Source of the DNA: Kalmusia sp. IMI 367209
Lineage: Eukaryota > Ascomycota > Dothideomycetes > Pleosporales > Didymosphaeriaceae
Length of the DNA stretch: 64,000 bases
NCBI GenBank assembly: GCA_027946365.1
Contig: JAPEUQ010000005.1
Location: 1,798,001 to 1,862,000, forward strand
Direction: 5' to 3'
Positions 10,309 through 21,938 of the stretch are shown piece by piece (positions within the stretch are counted from its first letter, which is position 1; each line of letters begins with the position of its first letter). The notes beneath the pieces are model-generated. The model saw only the letters and a program-made list of their open reading frames with translations. It did not search any database and was not told where the DNA came from. A program made the position numbers and the translations under genes.

Positions 10309-12708
10309 TGTGTCATTGGTAATAGTTTCTTTTGAAGGATGATAGATCGTCAGCACAGCCATACGCCCGACATAAGGACTGGCTTAGCGTAAAATAAATT
10401 ACACGCCAGTGTCGCGCCAGCCGTATTAGGAAGCCGCTTCGGCTTAAAGTACCGACCAGAGTGACAATTCAGCATGAATATGTGCACTCAATCGCCACGA
10501 GGCCGGTAATGACTTCTCACCGTCATAGTGACACTCAGAAGCGTGAAAAAAAGTCGTTTTATTGATCTCAGAGGTAGATAGGGGCTAGCGATCGTGCTGC
10601 ATAGCATGGGCCTATATTCATGTGAAAGAGAAGGGCTCTACTTAGTCAAGACACCAAGGCATCAACACCACTGTAAATCATATATACAGGAGGATGAGAG
10701 CAGTCTAGAGTAAGTTCAAGATCTGACTAATAGGTGCTTTTAGGTAATTCCAACGCGTTGAGAGGATTAGAGATGCTTAATCTCGATGTACCTGTGGTTT
10801 GTCTTGCGATCCAAGGACGGACATTCAGACCTCTAGCCGTATATCTATATGAAAATTGCAATCTCATAGATGTCTTCTGGCACACGATATAAAAAAGGTG
10901 ACGTCCGTCTACCCGTAATCATGCAATCGCCGTAACGGAACGAAACACAAAGACCTCTACTTTCAAGTAGTAGGCTTTCCCCACAAGCTTTAAACTTTAT
11001 TATCTTTGATATAGGTCACATACTAAGACTATTTCTTAAGCACAATCTCACTGCTTATACATTCTACACTTGCATAGACACCTTCCCACCTCATTCGCGA
11101 AGAGCCCTCTTGTTAATGAAAACAAGCCTTGCATGTTAGCAGACCACTACTAGCTTGATCACTGTCATAACCCATCAAGCGTTTTTATTAAAAGGAGCGA
11201 GTCGAGTTCATTAAGAAATAATATGCAGCCATGAGGCTGCGTGTGTGGTTGAAATTATGTGCGATTGCTGCGCGACTTGGTACTTTGTCTTCAAGCCGTC
11301 CAATTAGAGCGATTGATGATTTCTTGCTAACAGGAACGTAGCGCTATATTTAACATTAGGCAATGACGCATTGCGTTCCTTGTGATTGCTCTTTCGTGCT
11401 GCATCCCCCCAACCGCGTGAGCGCGCTACAACAGCTGCATCAGCTATTCCATGTTTTCACCTTATCTTCACCACTCATGTGTGCGCCGGCACCCGTCGCC
11501 CATCTTCTTTGTATTGTTCTCTTCGTATCACCGAACTTCGGTAGCTTTGCGCACACGGAATCCGATCCCAACCGTGGCTGCCCCAGGAAACGCTGCCGAC
11601 ACCCATGGATTCGCTACTGACAACTATGTAAAGAGATCATCAACCTTTTAAGCGCCTTCTTGATATCTACGAAGCGAGTTGCACGTGGACGCGCGGGCTG
11701 CGCGGTGGCAAACGAGGTGCGGGCTGCACGTGAACGCGCGAGCTGCGCGGTAAGCGGTGTGCGAGCCCCCGCGCTGACGCGCCATCAGCGCGGCGGAACA
11801 CGTATAAAGTGCAAGCTTCCAGTCACTTATCGAGAGGACACTCCGTCTCCTTCTTCTAACTTTTATTTCGAATTTACGTCTCTTCTGACCGACCGACTAT
11901 GAACAATTGGGGTATGGACAACGTCAATCGTGACAGTGCCTACTTCAATGGAACCTACAGCGATGGGTGAGTTTTCTAATCATATCTATTTGACTATTAT
12001 TGCAGGTTCAGGGGAGTGATCAGAAGCGACAATACTACCAGATGATCAACACCAGTCCCACGCTCCCCGTTAATAAGAAGATGAATTGGAGACAACAGCC
12101 CTAGAGCAAGATGAACGTCCCCCTCGGAGAAAGCTACTTTCGAGTATTATCGACAACATTGCACGTCGCAATGGGACGAAGTGGCCTGCGCGCATTGAGC
12201 AGTACAAGGCAGATGGGACCCTGTACGACAAGTACAGGAAAATAGAGCTATGGCACATGCTTTCTCTGAGGATTTGAGGTAAGAAACGCGCTCTGGCACC
12301 GTGATTATCACTCTGTCTCCGCCATTATGCTCCGCGGCATTGGTTGAAGCCAACCTTGCAGCGTCCTGCCAAGCTCAACAGACATTGTCTGCAACCTGTT
12401 CGACCAGTAGTCATCAGATGCTGGTCTTGTCGCCTTGTTTGACTCTGACCTTTTCAAAGCTTTGAGGGTCAGATCGGAGGCCATGTTCGCGACCGCAGAT
12501 TTCAGTCGCAAGATGAAAGCAGTGTATCCTCCACAGATATACGGCACGATCAAAATTTGACAGAAGATGGTCGGTCACTACACCATAGATTACATTCAAG
12601 GATTGAGCTAAATTTTCTCCAGCTTCTACCAATGCGGAGGTTTCCTTGGTAGAACAGAATAGCAGGCTTTTCACTAGCCCCTATGTGCACGGAAGAGAAG
12701 ACTCGACA
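10309..12708. other. Gene-poor region
   Basis: 2.4 kb without a confident gene. At 11681-11765 a 45 bp GC-rich unit (GCACGTGGACGCGCGGGCTG...) is tandemly duplicated with divergence. From 11899 to 12277 there are exon-like open pieces: an ATG frame ending at a GTGAGT donor at 11967, then a basic frame around 12086-12277. They may be upstream exons of the zinc-finger-like gene at 12709, but I could not connect them in frame. Confidence 0.4.
11681..11765. repeat. Imperfect 45 bp GC-rich tandem duplication
   Basis: Two adjacent units start at 11681 and 11726. Both begin GCACGTG-ACGCGCG and continue GCTGCGCGGT; they differ mainly by G/A changes. Confidence 0.6.
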
Positions 12709-13183
12709 ATGACTCGACAACATTACCCTCCTTCCGACGTTGGGATCGCAAATAGCGTGCAGTCAACACAGACGTCAATTGGGTTAGTGATCATCCCCAA
12801 ATCTGATATGGCTTTTGGTTGACAGACGTGCCAGTGAAACGATTCTGCAAGAGAATGACTTGGTATTCTTCACACTTGGACAGCATCCTCTAGCGGTCAC
12901 TGTAGCAGCTGCCGAATCCGAAGTTGAATGGATTTCTGCAATCCGATACGTTGGAGCCAATCTCAATGGAAATTGGTTGGCCCCTAGACGGAACTACCCC
13001 ATTATCAAGGGACAGCCCTGTTGCCCGCAATGTTTTTATGATGCGTTTTGTACTTCGGTGACTTTAGGTGAACTCAAAAAGTCATCTATCCACTCGTACA
13101 CTCGTGGGACAGATGTCCGCCGACACTGGCGAAGAAAGCACAACAAAACAGGCAATCTTCAGATCGATGTGACAGCGTACTGA
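12709..13183 (+). CDS. Small zinc-finger-like protein, 143 aa
   Basis: Two exons, 12709-12782 and 12826-13183, joined across a 43 bp GTTAGT...CAG intron. The phase matches and the joined frame has no stop. The C-terminal third has CPQC followed after about 30 residues by HWRRKH, which resembles a stretched C2H2 finger. No other domain is visible. The ATG chosen is the first in frame, but further exons may lie upstream (11.9-12.3 kb). Function unknown; a DNA-binding role is only suggested by the Cys/His pattern and basic C-terminus. Confidence 0.45.
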
Positions 13184-14469
13184 GGGAGTACGCAGTTCAT
13201 AGAAGTGGAGGTGGAGCACTTTGGTATCTTTTTCTTAACAGATTGATTTTTGGCGTTGCATTTGCACGAGCTATAGACGTAGACTTTGCTTTGACTTGCT
13301 AATGTTATTTTTATTGCTTTATGAAAACTCTTTGGGGTTATTTCAAGGATAGTCCATGGATATCGCTATGATACTCATGCACGGTTCAGAAACCTGCTGA
13401 TCTAACTTCCTTCCTTAAGGCTCTTCTGGATGAACCGTCAGCGGTGTACGTTATATATAAGTTATCCCTAACGTGACGCCTTTTCGTCCTATTGGCCTAT
13501 GCAAATACACCAGGAGACCTAAGAAATGTGCAGCCACAGAGCAGCGGGTCGGGCATAGTGCATAACAATGTTTCTCTCATTCTAATAGTCATGTCTAATC
13601 ACATACAAGCCATGTGGCGATCCCCCCTTCTGCATGGCCAAACTCTCGTATTTCTAGTTTACAAGGGCTGAAAAGATTAGGACTCGTCAACGACATTTAC
13701 CTAGCTCGAATGGTCGTGGTGTAACTCCGAAATTCAGAAATATACTGGAATGTGTGATTAGGCAGGGGTTAATAGCTCAGGCGCGAATTGTTGCCGCGAA
13801 TGAATCCGTTCTTAGTATACCCAAGGCTGCCGTGCTCTCAACGTAATGTAAGCTGCAGAGTTGAATGGACGAGATAGAGAAGATGGTTATTTCTTCTTGG
13901 ACATCTAAGGTGCATGAGTTTATGTTGTTTTTCCGTCATAGCGGTTGTTCTTCTACGGGCGGATGCACGCTTTATGTTCATAACAGAAATGATCCTTACC
14001 CACTACGAAACCACTATGAAGCTCATGTAAGGATCGAAATTTCAAGCGCTTAAGTCTAAGCTTAAACATCTATAGCAGTGCCACAGATTGTAATTCATAG
14101 GACCGTAAGGCTGCAAAAAGTGCCCCGTTCAATATTACTACCCTAGTCAATATCTCCAATCCAAGCTCTGACTAGAGAGATTGATGGTCTCCGGTGACAC
14201 AGCTCCGAGAATCCCTCAATACGCTTTATTTTATCCTGGTAATGAATGCACCCCGACCAATCTATGTACCGCTCCTGTGGGCTGGAACAAAGAGTATCTG
14301 GGCTGCTGAGCCACCACTCGTGGTAGCCGAGCCTTGATTGGCATAGGACGCGCGCTACTAATCTGACACAGCCTACTGCTATCCTCGCAGTAAGACTAGC
14401 CTCAACGAGACTTCATCATTTCTACCCCACTTTTTCCTTCTTTGCTTTTCGCGAGAGTCCGACGCGAAG
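13184..14469. other. Intergenic, nothing recognised
   Basis: 1.3 kb without a supported gene. The open frame at 13865-14053 is short and has no recognisable features. Confidence 0.4.
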
Positions 14470-16371
14470 ATGGGGCAAATGTACCTCTATACGCCATTGA
14501 CAGGATCCTTTTCAATCCGCTTGCTTTTGCTTCAGCCCGCAGCGGCACTAGATGAGGCTATTCGCTGCAGCCTTGTGGAAACGCCCCTCGACTCCGCGCT
14601 CGAATACTCAGCCCTCTCGTATACTTGGGATGGTCAGTCTCCTTCCTGCCCTATCGAATGTGATGATGGAGAACTCAACGTCACTCCCAATTGTTGGGCT
14701 GCGCTTCGTAGACTTCGAGACAAACAAGAGCTTCGTAACCTTTGGATTGACGGAATCTGCATCGACCAGACATCGGTACAGGAGCGCAACCAACAAGTGG
14801 CACTTATGGGAGATATATATAAGCGGGCGCAGACGGTCACAGTATGGTTGGGCGAGGGTGATGATGGAGTCGAAAATGCAATAATACAATTGCGCGAGAT
14901 CGGATACCTCCATGATAAAAAGCCTATTAATGAAGAACAACGGAAAGAGATGACTGATGTATTGGCTCTAGTATTCGACTCTCGTCTTTCGTCATCCAAG
15001 GGCATCTTAGAGCCTGTATTTGAGCTCTCTTGGTTTTATCGAATGTGGACTGTTCAAGAGGTGACTTTGCCTAATGTGGAGAGTATCATGGTGCAGTATG
15101 GGTCGATCTCATTTTCATGGTTATATTTACTTTTAGCTATGAATCTTCTCAAAATCACTGAGTTCAAATGGGGGAAATGGAACGAAGCTACTCTGCTCCA
15201 AAGGAGTATTGCTACCTTAATTGTCGAGAAGAGGGACCCGAGTTGGGCAGGACTTTTTGGTGTCGAAAGCTCGGCTACTCAGTCATATCGGTCGCTTCTT
15301 GGATTGCTAGCTGGTATGAGACCTAAGAAAGCTACAGATCCAAGAGATAAAACCTTTGCTCTATATGCTGTGGCAAACGAATTGGGGTTTGCTTTGCCCC
15401 TTCCTGACTACGAAAAGTCGTTAGAGCAGACATATACCGACACTGCAATTGCTTGTATTGAGCAGGACAACAATCCGAAAATCCTATACGAAGCACCTTC
15501 AGACAAGCGTATTCCGGGCCTACCCTCGTGGGTTCCCGACTGGAGCGACGAAGAAGCGATATACACATATTCTGCCGAATATATCAACAAAGGCTTCAAG
15601 GCTGGGGGTGTACATGACGCGCAATGGTCCTTGAAGAATGGTAATCGATTGTTAGCACTTTGGGGAAGCCTTGTTGACTCTATCGACGCTTGCGGTCCCG
15701 TGCTCAAGTTTGACAAAACCTTTCTCGACGGCCGAGAAATGACAGGACGAGGTGGCGGATCACTCGCACCCTTCCAGCAAGAGCTAGCCAATGCTGTCAA
15801 TACGATGAAAGAATGGGTCAATTTGGCGTCGCTATGCAGCAGCTATCCTACAGGAGAACCAGTCGACGATGCTTTGCGGAGTTGTCTCATGGAAGTCGGA
15901 TCGACGTTCGACCCGAACCGACCACACGATGGCTCTTGGGAGACATGGATCCAATTCATGCGAATGAATCATGAACAGTTTTTGGAATCTCTCTCTACCC
16001 GCGCCCATCATGAATCCGGGTATGACAAAACAGGCGAACATTTCAAAGCCGGTAAAACGTTTTCACCTTTTTTGACCTTCCTCGGAATCGCTACCAGCTT
16101 CAAAGACACTTCGGCATGGGAATACAATAACACTGTAATCAAACAAGCAACAGGAAAGTGTTTTTTCCGTACGAAGAATGGGTATTTCGGACTTGCTATA
16201 AGGCCTGTAAACGTAGGAGATGAAATTGTGCTTCTAAAGGGCTTCGAGATTCCTTTCATAGTGAGGAAATTTGGCGAAGAATACGAACTGGTAGCGTATG
16301 GCAGCGTACATGGCATGATGAATGACGAAGTTTGGGAACGGCAAGCAAGCTCTGAGATACTGTTACGTTGA
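14470..16371 (+). CDS. HET-domain (heterokaryon incompatibility) protein
   Basis: A single 633-codon exon. Residues about 45-200 carry the HET domain blocks in order: YSALSYTWD, the LWIDGICIDQ block with QERNQQVALMGDIYKRAQTV, then FYRMWTVQEV. The long C-terminal region is the usual variable arm of such proteins. HET proteins act in non-self recognition between fungal individuals and trigger cell death when an incompatible partner is present. The gene is intact, unlike the NLR-like relic that follows at 18.2-21.9 kb. Partner and allelic specificity cannot be read from one sequence. Confidence 0.93.
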   Translation: MGQMYLYTPLTGSFSIRLLLLQPAAALDEAIRCSLVETPLDSALEYSALSYTWDGQSPSCPIECDDGELNVTPNCWAALRRLRDKQELRNLWIDGICIDQTSVQERNQQVALMGDIYKRAQTVTVWLGEGDDGVENAIIQLREIGYLHDKKPINEEQRKEMTDVLALVFDSRLSSSKGILEPVFELSWFYRMWTVQEVTLPNVESIMVQYGSISFSWLYLLLAMNLLKITEFKWGKWNEATLLQRSIATLIVEKRDPSWAGLFGVESSATQSYRSLLGLLAGMRPKKATDPRDKTFALYAVANELGFALPLPDYEKSLEQTYTDTAIACIEQDNNPKILYEAPSDKRIPGLPSWVPDWSDEEAIYTYSAEYINKGFKAGGVHDAQWSLKNGNRLLALWGSLVDSIDACGPVLKFDKTFLDGREMTGRGGGSLAPFQQELANAVNTMKEWVNLASLCSSYPTGEPVDDALRSCLMEVGSTFDPNRPHDGSWETWIQFMRMNHEQFLESLSTRAHHESGYDKTGEHFKAGKTFSPFLTFLGIATSFKDTSAWEYNNTVIKQATGKCFFRTKNGYFGLAIRPVNVGDEIVLLKGFEIPFIVRKFGEEYELVAYGSVHGMMNDEVWERQASSEILLR

Positions 16372-16761
16372 GGGATGTATACATAATCTGATGACTTGCC
16401 GCGAAGCTCAACAATCTTTTAGGTCAAAAGAGATGACAGCGGCTGTTCTATTCTGGTTTAATGTATGTTATATCATCTTGGTTGTCCAAAATTACAAATA
16501 TTGGCTTTGAAAATCCTTGTCTACGGCATCGTTGACTCACTAACCTTCCTCTTGTTTTAGAGTGCATGTTAACATTGTACCGTTGTTTCAAAGCCCTTTT
16601 CAATATTGTATATGCATAATACATTTTTTGAGACAGTTCAAATGTCTACATAAATAGCCTTTGTTCTCGTCCTCACTACTTCAATTACTCTCAAACCATC
16701 TCAGATCTTTTCGAATCTTCCATCAACAGAAGTGTCAACCCAACAACTTGACATAGCAAAA
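16372..16761. other. Intergenic, no gene seen
   Basis: 390 bp. CT-rich stretch just before 16740 fits a fungal promoter or 5' leader for the next gene. Confidence 0.35.
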
Positions 16762-17334
16762 ATGACACCGAAATCCGCCCTAAAGGTATTCAAGGATCGA
16801 TCAAACCCGAACTCACCCAAAACGGTCACTTTCGCGCCACTAAATACCATGGAGGTCCGTGAGTACCCCCGCGAAATGGACACATGGTACTCAGGGGAAA
16901 GCGCCCGGTATCCTACGGATTGGGAGCTTGACAACCAAGACAAGCTCACGGAGGAGACATTTGCGTTAATCGAGGCCCAAGAGAGGGATGAGGCTACGCA
17001 TTTACTAAAAAATAAGCCACTTCCAATGAATCCGCCCCAGCTGCAAACGGCTCGTCCTTTGCTCACTGCCGACAATTTAGGCCGAGCTGGTATTCACCGG
17101 CAAGGAAACAATAGGCGTCGCGGTACTATTGCTGTTCGCCGAGCTGCACCAAATCGTGATAATACTACATTCGAAGGAATTCTTTCCAAGGAGAACTTTT
17201 CTATTGATGAGCTATCCGGTGTCAAGCCACGTACTTCTTCTCTGACGTCTATCAACAGTATCGCGTCTATCAAAAGCCTGAGCAAGATGTTCAAGCGGAA
17301 GGTCGACGGGAAGAGGACGAAGCGTGGGCTATAG
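16762..17334 (+). CDS. Small basic hypothetical protein, 190 aa
   Basis: Single exon. The ATG at 16762 is preferred to an upstream in-frame GTG. Family not recognised. Near the N-terminus SPKTVTFAPL contains KTVTF, which fits the RVxF protein phosphatase 1 docking pattern. The middle is acidic and the C-terminus is Ser-rich then strongly basic (KMFKRKVDGKRTKRG), likely a nuclear localisation signal. No membrane or secretion signal. It may be a nuclear regulatory or scaffold protein; this is inference from short motifs. Confidence 0.6.
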   Translation: MTPKSALKVFKDRSNPNSPKTVTFAPLNTMEVREYPREMDTWYSGESARYPTDWELDNQDKLTEETFALIEAQERDEATHLLKNKPLPMNPPQLQTARPLLTADNLGRAGIHRQGNNRRRGTIAVRRAAPNRDNTTFEGILSKENFSIDELSGVKPRTSSLTSINSIASIKSLSKMFKRKVDGKRTKRGL

Positions 17335-17578
17335 TTGTAGACTCATATACCTCTCCCGGTCAAGAGCTTGAATGAAGAGTTGAAGAAAAAGCTAGGCGCA
17401 TATTGAGGACGCCTTAGACAGCCTACTATTTTCCAGCTGTTTTCTTACTTATGCATCATGTTCGCATTGTTAGTGGGGTCACTATATAATTGTCTCAATC
17501 AGTGGTAGACAGTGTCCTGCTTTGATTCATAGAATGATCCAATCGAGCATGTCCATGTACAAAAAGTGCTCTATCATC

Positions 17579-17624
17579 TAATATCGGTTCCTGTATCGCG
17601 AGCCACCCTATGTAGCGAGCCAAA
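17579..17624 (+). repeat. Left member of ~47 bp inverted repeat pair (transposon TIR)
   Basis: About 46 bp that match the reverse complement of 25759-25805 with only a few transitions or transversions. The core GAGCCACCCTATGTAGCGAG is identical. It begins at a TA, the target duplication used by Tc1/mariner/pogo elements. Confidence 0.75.
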
Positions 17625-17700
17625 TCAACGGTACTTTAGTTTCAAAGTAATTCGAACTGCTTATAGAGCTCTACAATTCCTTCTTTCTATATTAGTGATG

Positions 17701-17768
17701 TACTTCGACCTCTTAAGTACTTCGACCTCTTAAGTACTTCGACCTCTTAAGTACTTCGACCTCTTAAG
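17701..17768 (+). repeat. 17 bp tandem array, four copies
   Basis: Four perfect copies of TACTTCGACCTCTTAAG followed by a partial fifth (TACTT). It lies just inside the left inverted repeat. Confidence 0.95.
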
Positions 17769-18229
17769 TACTTTTAGAAAGTCTCCCTTGAAATCACATT
17801 AGCGCCGCTAATTTATCGCCAATGTACGGAGAGGCTTCATTTAGCGGTTATATAGAGCTGCTTCAGCACGTGTCTAAAATAATCATCTCGCTGTTGACAA
17901 GTCATCCAAAGGATTGTGGCTGCGGGGATGATTCATGCAAATTTGCCGCGCTGATCGGTGGCTCAGGATGTGGCACAGAATGAGGTGTGCCACATGTACT
18001 TTTACCCACCTAATTTCTATACATTCGAAAGCGTACAAGTTGAAACTCTCTCGCTAGTGCGGCTCAGCCATCATCTTTTCTAGTGGTCGCAACTCGAAGC
18101 ATCATCTCACATAAATTACATCTCGGCTGGACGCGTAGGCGAAATAGTACGCATTCTCTACGCCTTTGTGTACAGTATCAGCCGCTTCGAAGACGGTTGA
18201 TTTGCTACACCTCCTCTCTTACAGTGGTC

Positions 18230-21200
18230 TTAGTCGTCTAATTTCACCGCTTCTCGCTGCCATCCTACTAGAATTTGGTGAGATGCTATGATGTGAGGAT
18301 GTTGGGGTCCAAAGACCACTATTCCTGGCTTGCGGTACTTTTCCATCAAGGAAATTGCTCTCTTTGTAAGCCCCTGGCCTTTGAGCGTAAACGCGAGGCT
18401 AATCATAATAGACAGCGTGTCTGGATGCTCATCTCCAAGCACCCTTTTCCTCATCTCCAACACTTGCACAAATAGCTCTTCAGCCTCCTTCCACCGGCCT
18501 TGATACCTGTACGTCGACGCTAGGTTTGCCATACTAGATAGCGTAGAATGATGCTCGTCCCCAAGTACCCTCTTAAAAGTCTCCATTACTTGTATCTCCA
18601 GCTCTTCGGCCTCCTTCCACCGGCCTTGATACCTATACGTCGCCGCTAGGTTAGCTATGTTATTTAACGTGGAAGGATGATCATTCCCAAGCACCCTTTT
18701 CCTCATCTCTAACACTTGCACAAATAGCTCTTCAGCCTCCTTCCATCGGCCTTGATCCCTGTACGTCGACGCTAGGTTGCCCATGCTAGTTAACGTTGAA
18801 GGATGCTCGTCACCAAGCACCCTCTTGAACGTATCCATTACTTGCACCTCCAGCTCTTCGGCCTCCTTCCACCGGCCTTGACGCCTATAAATCGACGCTA
18901 AATTGCCCATGTTGGTTAACGTGGAAGGATGATCATCCCCAAGCACTCTTTTCCTCATCTCTATCACTTGCACAAATAGCTCTTCAGCCTCCTTCCACCG
19001 GCCTTGATATGCCTGCGTTGACGCTAGGTTGGCCATACTAGTCAGTGTGTCAGGATGCTCATCCCCAAGCACCCTTTTCCTCATCTCCAACACTTGCACC
19101 TCTAGCTCTTCGACCTCCTTCCACCGGCCTTGCTTACTATAAGTCGACGCTAGGTTGCCCATGCTAGTTAACGTTGAAGGATGCTCGTCACCAAGCACCC
19201 TCTTGAACGTCTCCATTACTTGCACTAATAGCTCTTCAGCCTCCTTCCAGCGACCTTGCTGGATATACGTTGAAGCTAGGTTAGCTATGTTAATTAGCGT
19301 GGAATGATGCTCGTTTCCAAGCGCCCTCAAGCTCGTCTCCATCACTTGTACTAACAGCTCTTCGGCCTCCTTCCACCGGCCTTCGTAATAATACACTGTA
19401 CCAACAGTGTACCATACAAACTCCTTCCTGTCGTCTTCTACGTCCAGCCCGTCCAGATACTCTTTCTTCACCGCTAGGATATGCGTAAGTAATTCTCGTC
19501 GAAAATCTGATATCGCCTCGTCTTTAGATAGCTGAACGCATCCTGCTAGGACAGTCATTAGAAGCCAAGATTCCCACGGCTACTACTCTTCGTACTTCTT
19601 CGCTCGCCATTATACCAGTCTATGCATGCTCACACTCTCCCACCTTTCCCCAGTCCGCTGCAGTAGGCTGTATTAAATAAGCACGTCGCAGCCCTGCCAG
19701 TAAAAAAAATCGTCCCACCCGTTTTCGTCAGACTTCAGAATATTACTAAGCTATGTCGGGAGTTCTTTAGTGTTTCCGTACAATCTCTGGGCTACAGTAG
19801 ATATGCTCAAGCTCGCCAGACGGAACATCTCATCCTGCACTACAATACCACGAAACCGTAACAGAAGGATAAGCAACAGGCCTGGTCGTAGATGCGCATA
19901 GCGCTGCTCAATCCTTTCAAGTGTCTTATCCCAGACTGTCCATACCGTCTCATCGCTCGCTGACAAATCGCAGAAGCGATCGTCCTGTAGTAGATAGTCT
20001 CAATGGTTCTCATAGTCTACAAGGTACCGCCATAAGGCTCATATCGGGTCTCTATTATTGCTGATGTACGCTCCGGCGAGGTCAATGGCAAGAGCTAGAT
20101 ACCCAAGCTCTCTTGCAATCTTGTCGCAACCTTCAAGGACATCTTCTATGGCGACGTCGACGTCTAGCTTGAGGTGTTTCAATAATAGCGTCTTCGCTTC
20201 TAACGGTTCCATAATACCCACTTCTATATCCTCGTAGCCTCTCATACGTTTCCACGGGTTACTATTTTGGCTGGTGATGATGATGCTCCCTTGATTGCCT
20301 TCTGGAATCACATCTCAGATTCCCATCTTATCATCATCAGCATTATCAATGACCACGAGCCACCTACCGTCCATCCTCTTTCGATTGCGGAACCATTTTA
20401 GCACTGCCTATATGACGGGAAAATCCCCAAGTTTAGAGGTCAGTACGACTCCCCAGTCCACTAATAGCTGAAGTTCAACTACGCATCGCTGGAAACTGGA
20501 TCGTACAGACTCCTCGTCCCTAGCATCGATCCAGAGGATAGGGTTATATTCGTACTTGTAGTCTTCGATATACTTTCGTGCCAGCTGGGTCTTTCCAGCA
20601 CCACCAAGTCCGTAGATAGCAACAGCATGAGGTACACTAGTTCCCTGATGATGCACACTCAGCTTCTCTTCGATTGCAGCCGAGAGCGAGTGTCTTTCGA
20701 CAAAGCTTTCGACTATAGTGAAAGGAACAGAGTACATCCAGTGCTGTTTCTGCAAGGCGATGGGTTTGAGTATCTCGAGAAGCGCGCCAAGGATTCTTTT
20801 GTAATTTACGTCTTCTCTTGATTTGTACTTGTTCAGGCCATAGTGGTCGACAGAGAGACCGAAGTTCTCTTTCCCATAAGTCGCCGATTGCTCTTTAACG
20901 CACTATTGATTTTCTTAGTAGTCAACGTATCTACATACTTGCGAATAACGAGGACAAGCCTACAAATTGCTTCCATTGGATGACCCGGAGAACCTTATGC
21001 CTTGTCGGGCGTTGTTCGAAGAAGTTCACTATCCGCAACGTTTTTCTTGTAGTTCTTTCGAAGTCTTTCTGCAAATCTAGTAGAAAATAGGAATCGGAAA
21101 CAAGTTCCTGTAGAAGTAACGGGTTCGATCCAAGCGGCCGTAGCAGCCGAGCAGCGATGCTCCCAAACACGCTGAAGCTTGAACCGCGGTGAGGTGTACC

Positions 21201-21938
21201 TAGAAAGATAACGGCTTTAGTAGAGTCGATAACACTGGCGCTGGCCAGTATAAGCGCCTAGTCCGATCAGCCCTCGTCCACGATGTCGCTTAGAGCAGCA
21301 CGAAAAAGCTGAGTCGCCCTTCCCTATTGATGGAAGAGCATGAGCCTACCTGCTTGATAACAAGACCTCCGTAGCTGTGACCGACAAACACTAGATTTCG
21401 CGTGCACTCCTACAATGCGTTTCAGCGCCTAGCCCTTGCTTTGTGCTGTCAGGTATACCAACGTCCTCTGTCCTACGAATACCGGAATTCATGTCACCAA
21501 GTAAGCTTTCACCGAGGTTCCGCAGTCGTGTCTGCACTGCATCCCTCTTCCAGTATGAGTCGTAATTGTAGAAGAAGATTCGAACGTCCTTGTGCAACGC
21601 AACAGGAATGTCTGTCGGGAGAAATTGACTGATCCAGTTGCTGTCCTTTGGTCCCCACGTCGTGTCAGGGTTCGATCCGAGACCGTGCACAAAAATAATA
21701 CTGGACGCTAGTGAGCATGTCTTCTAGGCCGACAGTCTACGTAGACTCACTCGATCCCATGCGGACTTGTGTGTTCGTCGAGTACACTAAATTTGTCCAC
21801 TCTAACAAAGCCAAAAGCACTCGCGGGTGCCTCTTGCGCCTGTAGTCGAGACGGTATCGATTGTATTAGTGCAATGTAGTAAGCTGCGAATGCGACGAAT
21901 ATGGAAAAGAAGGACCATCTGATAGTCCTCAAGTACAT
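18230..21938 (-). pseudogene. NLR-like gene relic: hydrolase, NB-ARC and TPR domains
   Basis: Read on the minus strand from 21938. First comes a membrane-anchored start (FFSIFVAFAAYYIALIQ), then, after a 50-odd bp intron, a lipase-like alpha/beta-hydrolase segment (VHGLGSNPDTTWG, later GHSYGGLVIKQ). Next is an NB-ARC/NACHT-type NTPase with P-loop GLGGAGKT near 20600 and Walker B VVIDNADD near 20350. Last are eight 42-residue kinesin-light-chain-type TPRs (GRWKEAEELxVQV...) plus a degenerate ninth. From 20755 to 18230 one frame is kept without indels, but nine stops interrupt it: codons at 20410, 20317, 20041, 20002, 19753, 19675, 19612, 19585 and 19582. All fit CAA, CAG or CGA changed by C to T. 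The last 442 codons (TPR part) have no stop. Intact relatives are fungal NOD-like receptors in non-self recognition. Confidence 0.85.
18390..19410 (-). repeat. 126 bp tandem repeats encoding TPR motifs
   Basis: Eight direct units of 126 bp (42 codons) plus a degenerate unit at the gene's 3' end. The units differ at a few codons, notably ELxVQV (L/E/F) and STL/DTL positions. Confidence 0.9.

Larger units (their letters stand above)
17335..18229. other. Intergenic region entering the mutated island
   Basis: Contains the left inverted repeat (17579-17624) and the 17 bp tandem array (17701-17768). No gene seen. Confidence 0.4.
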
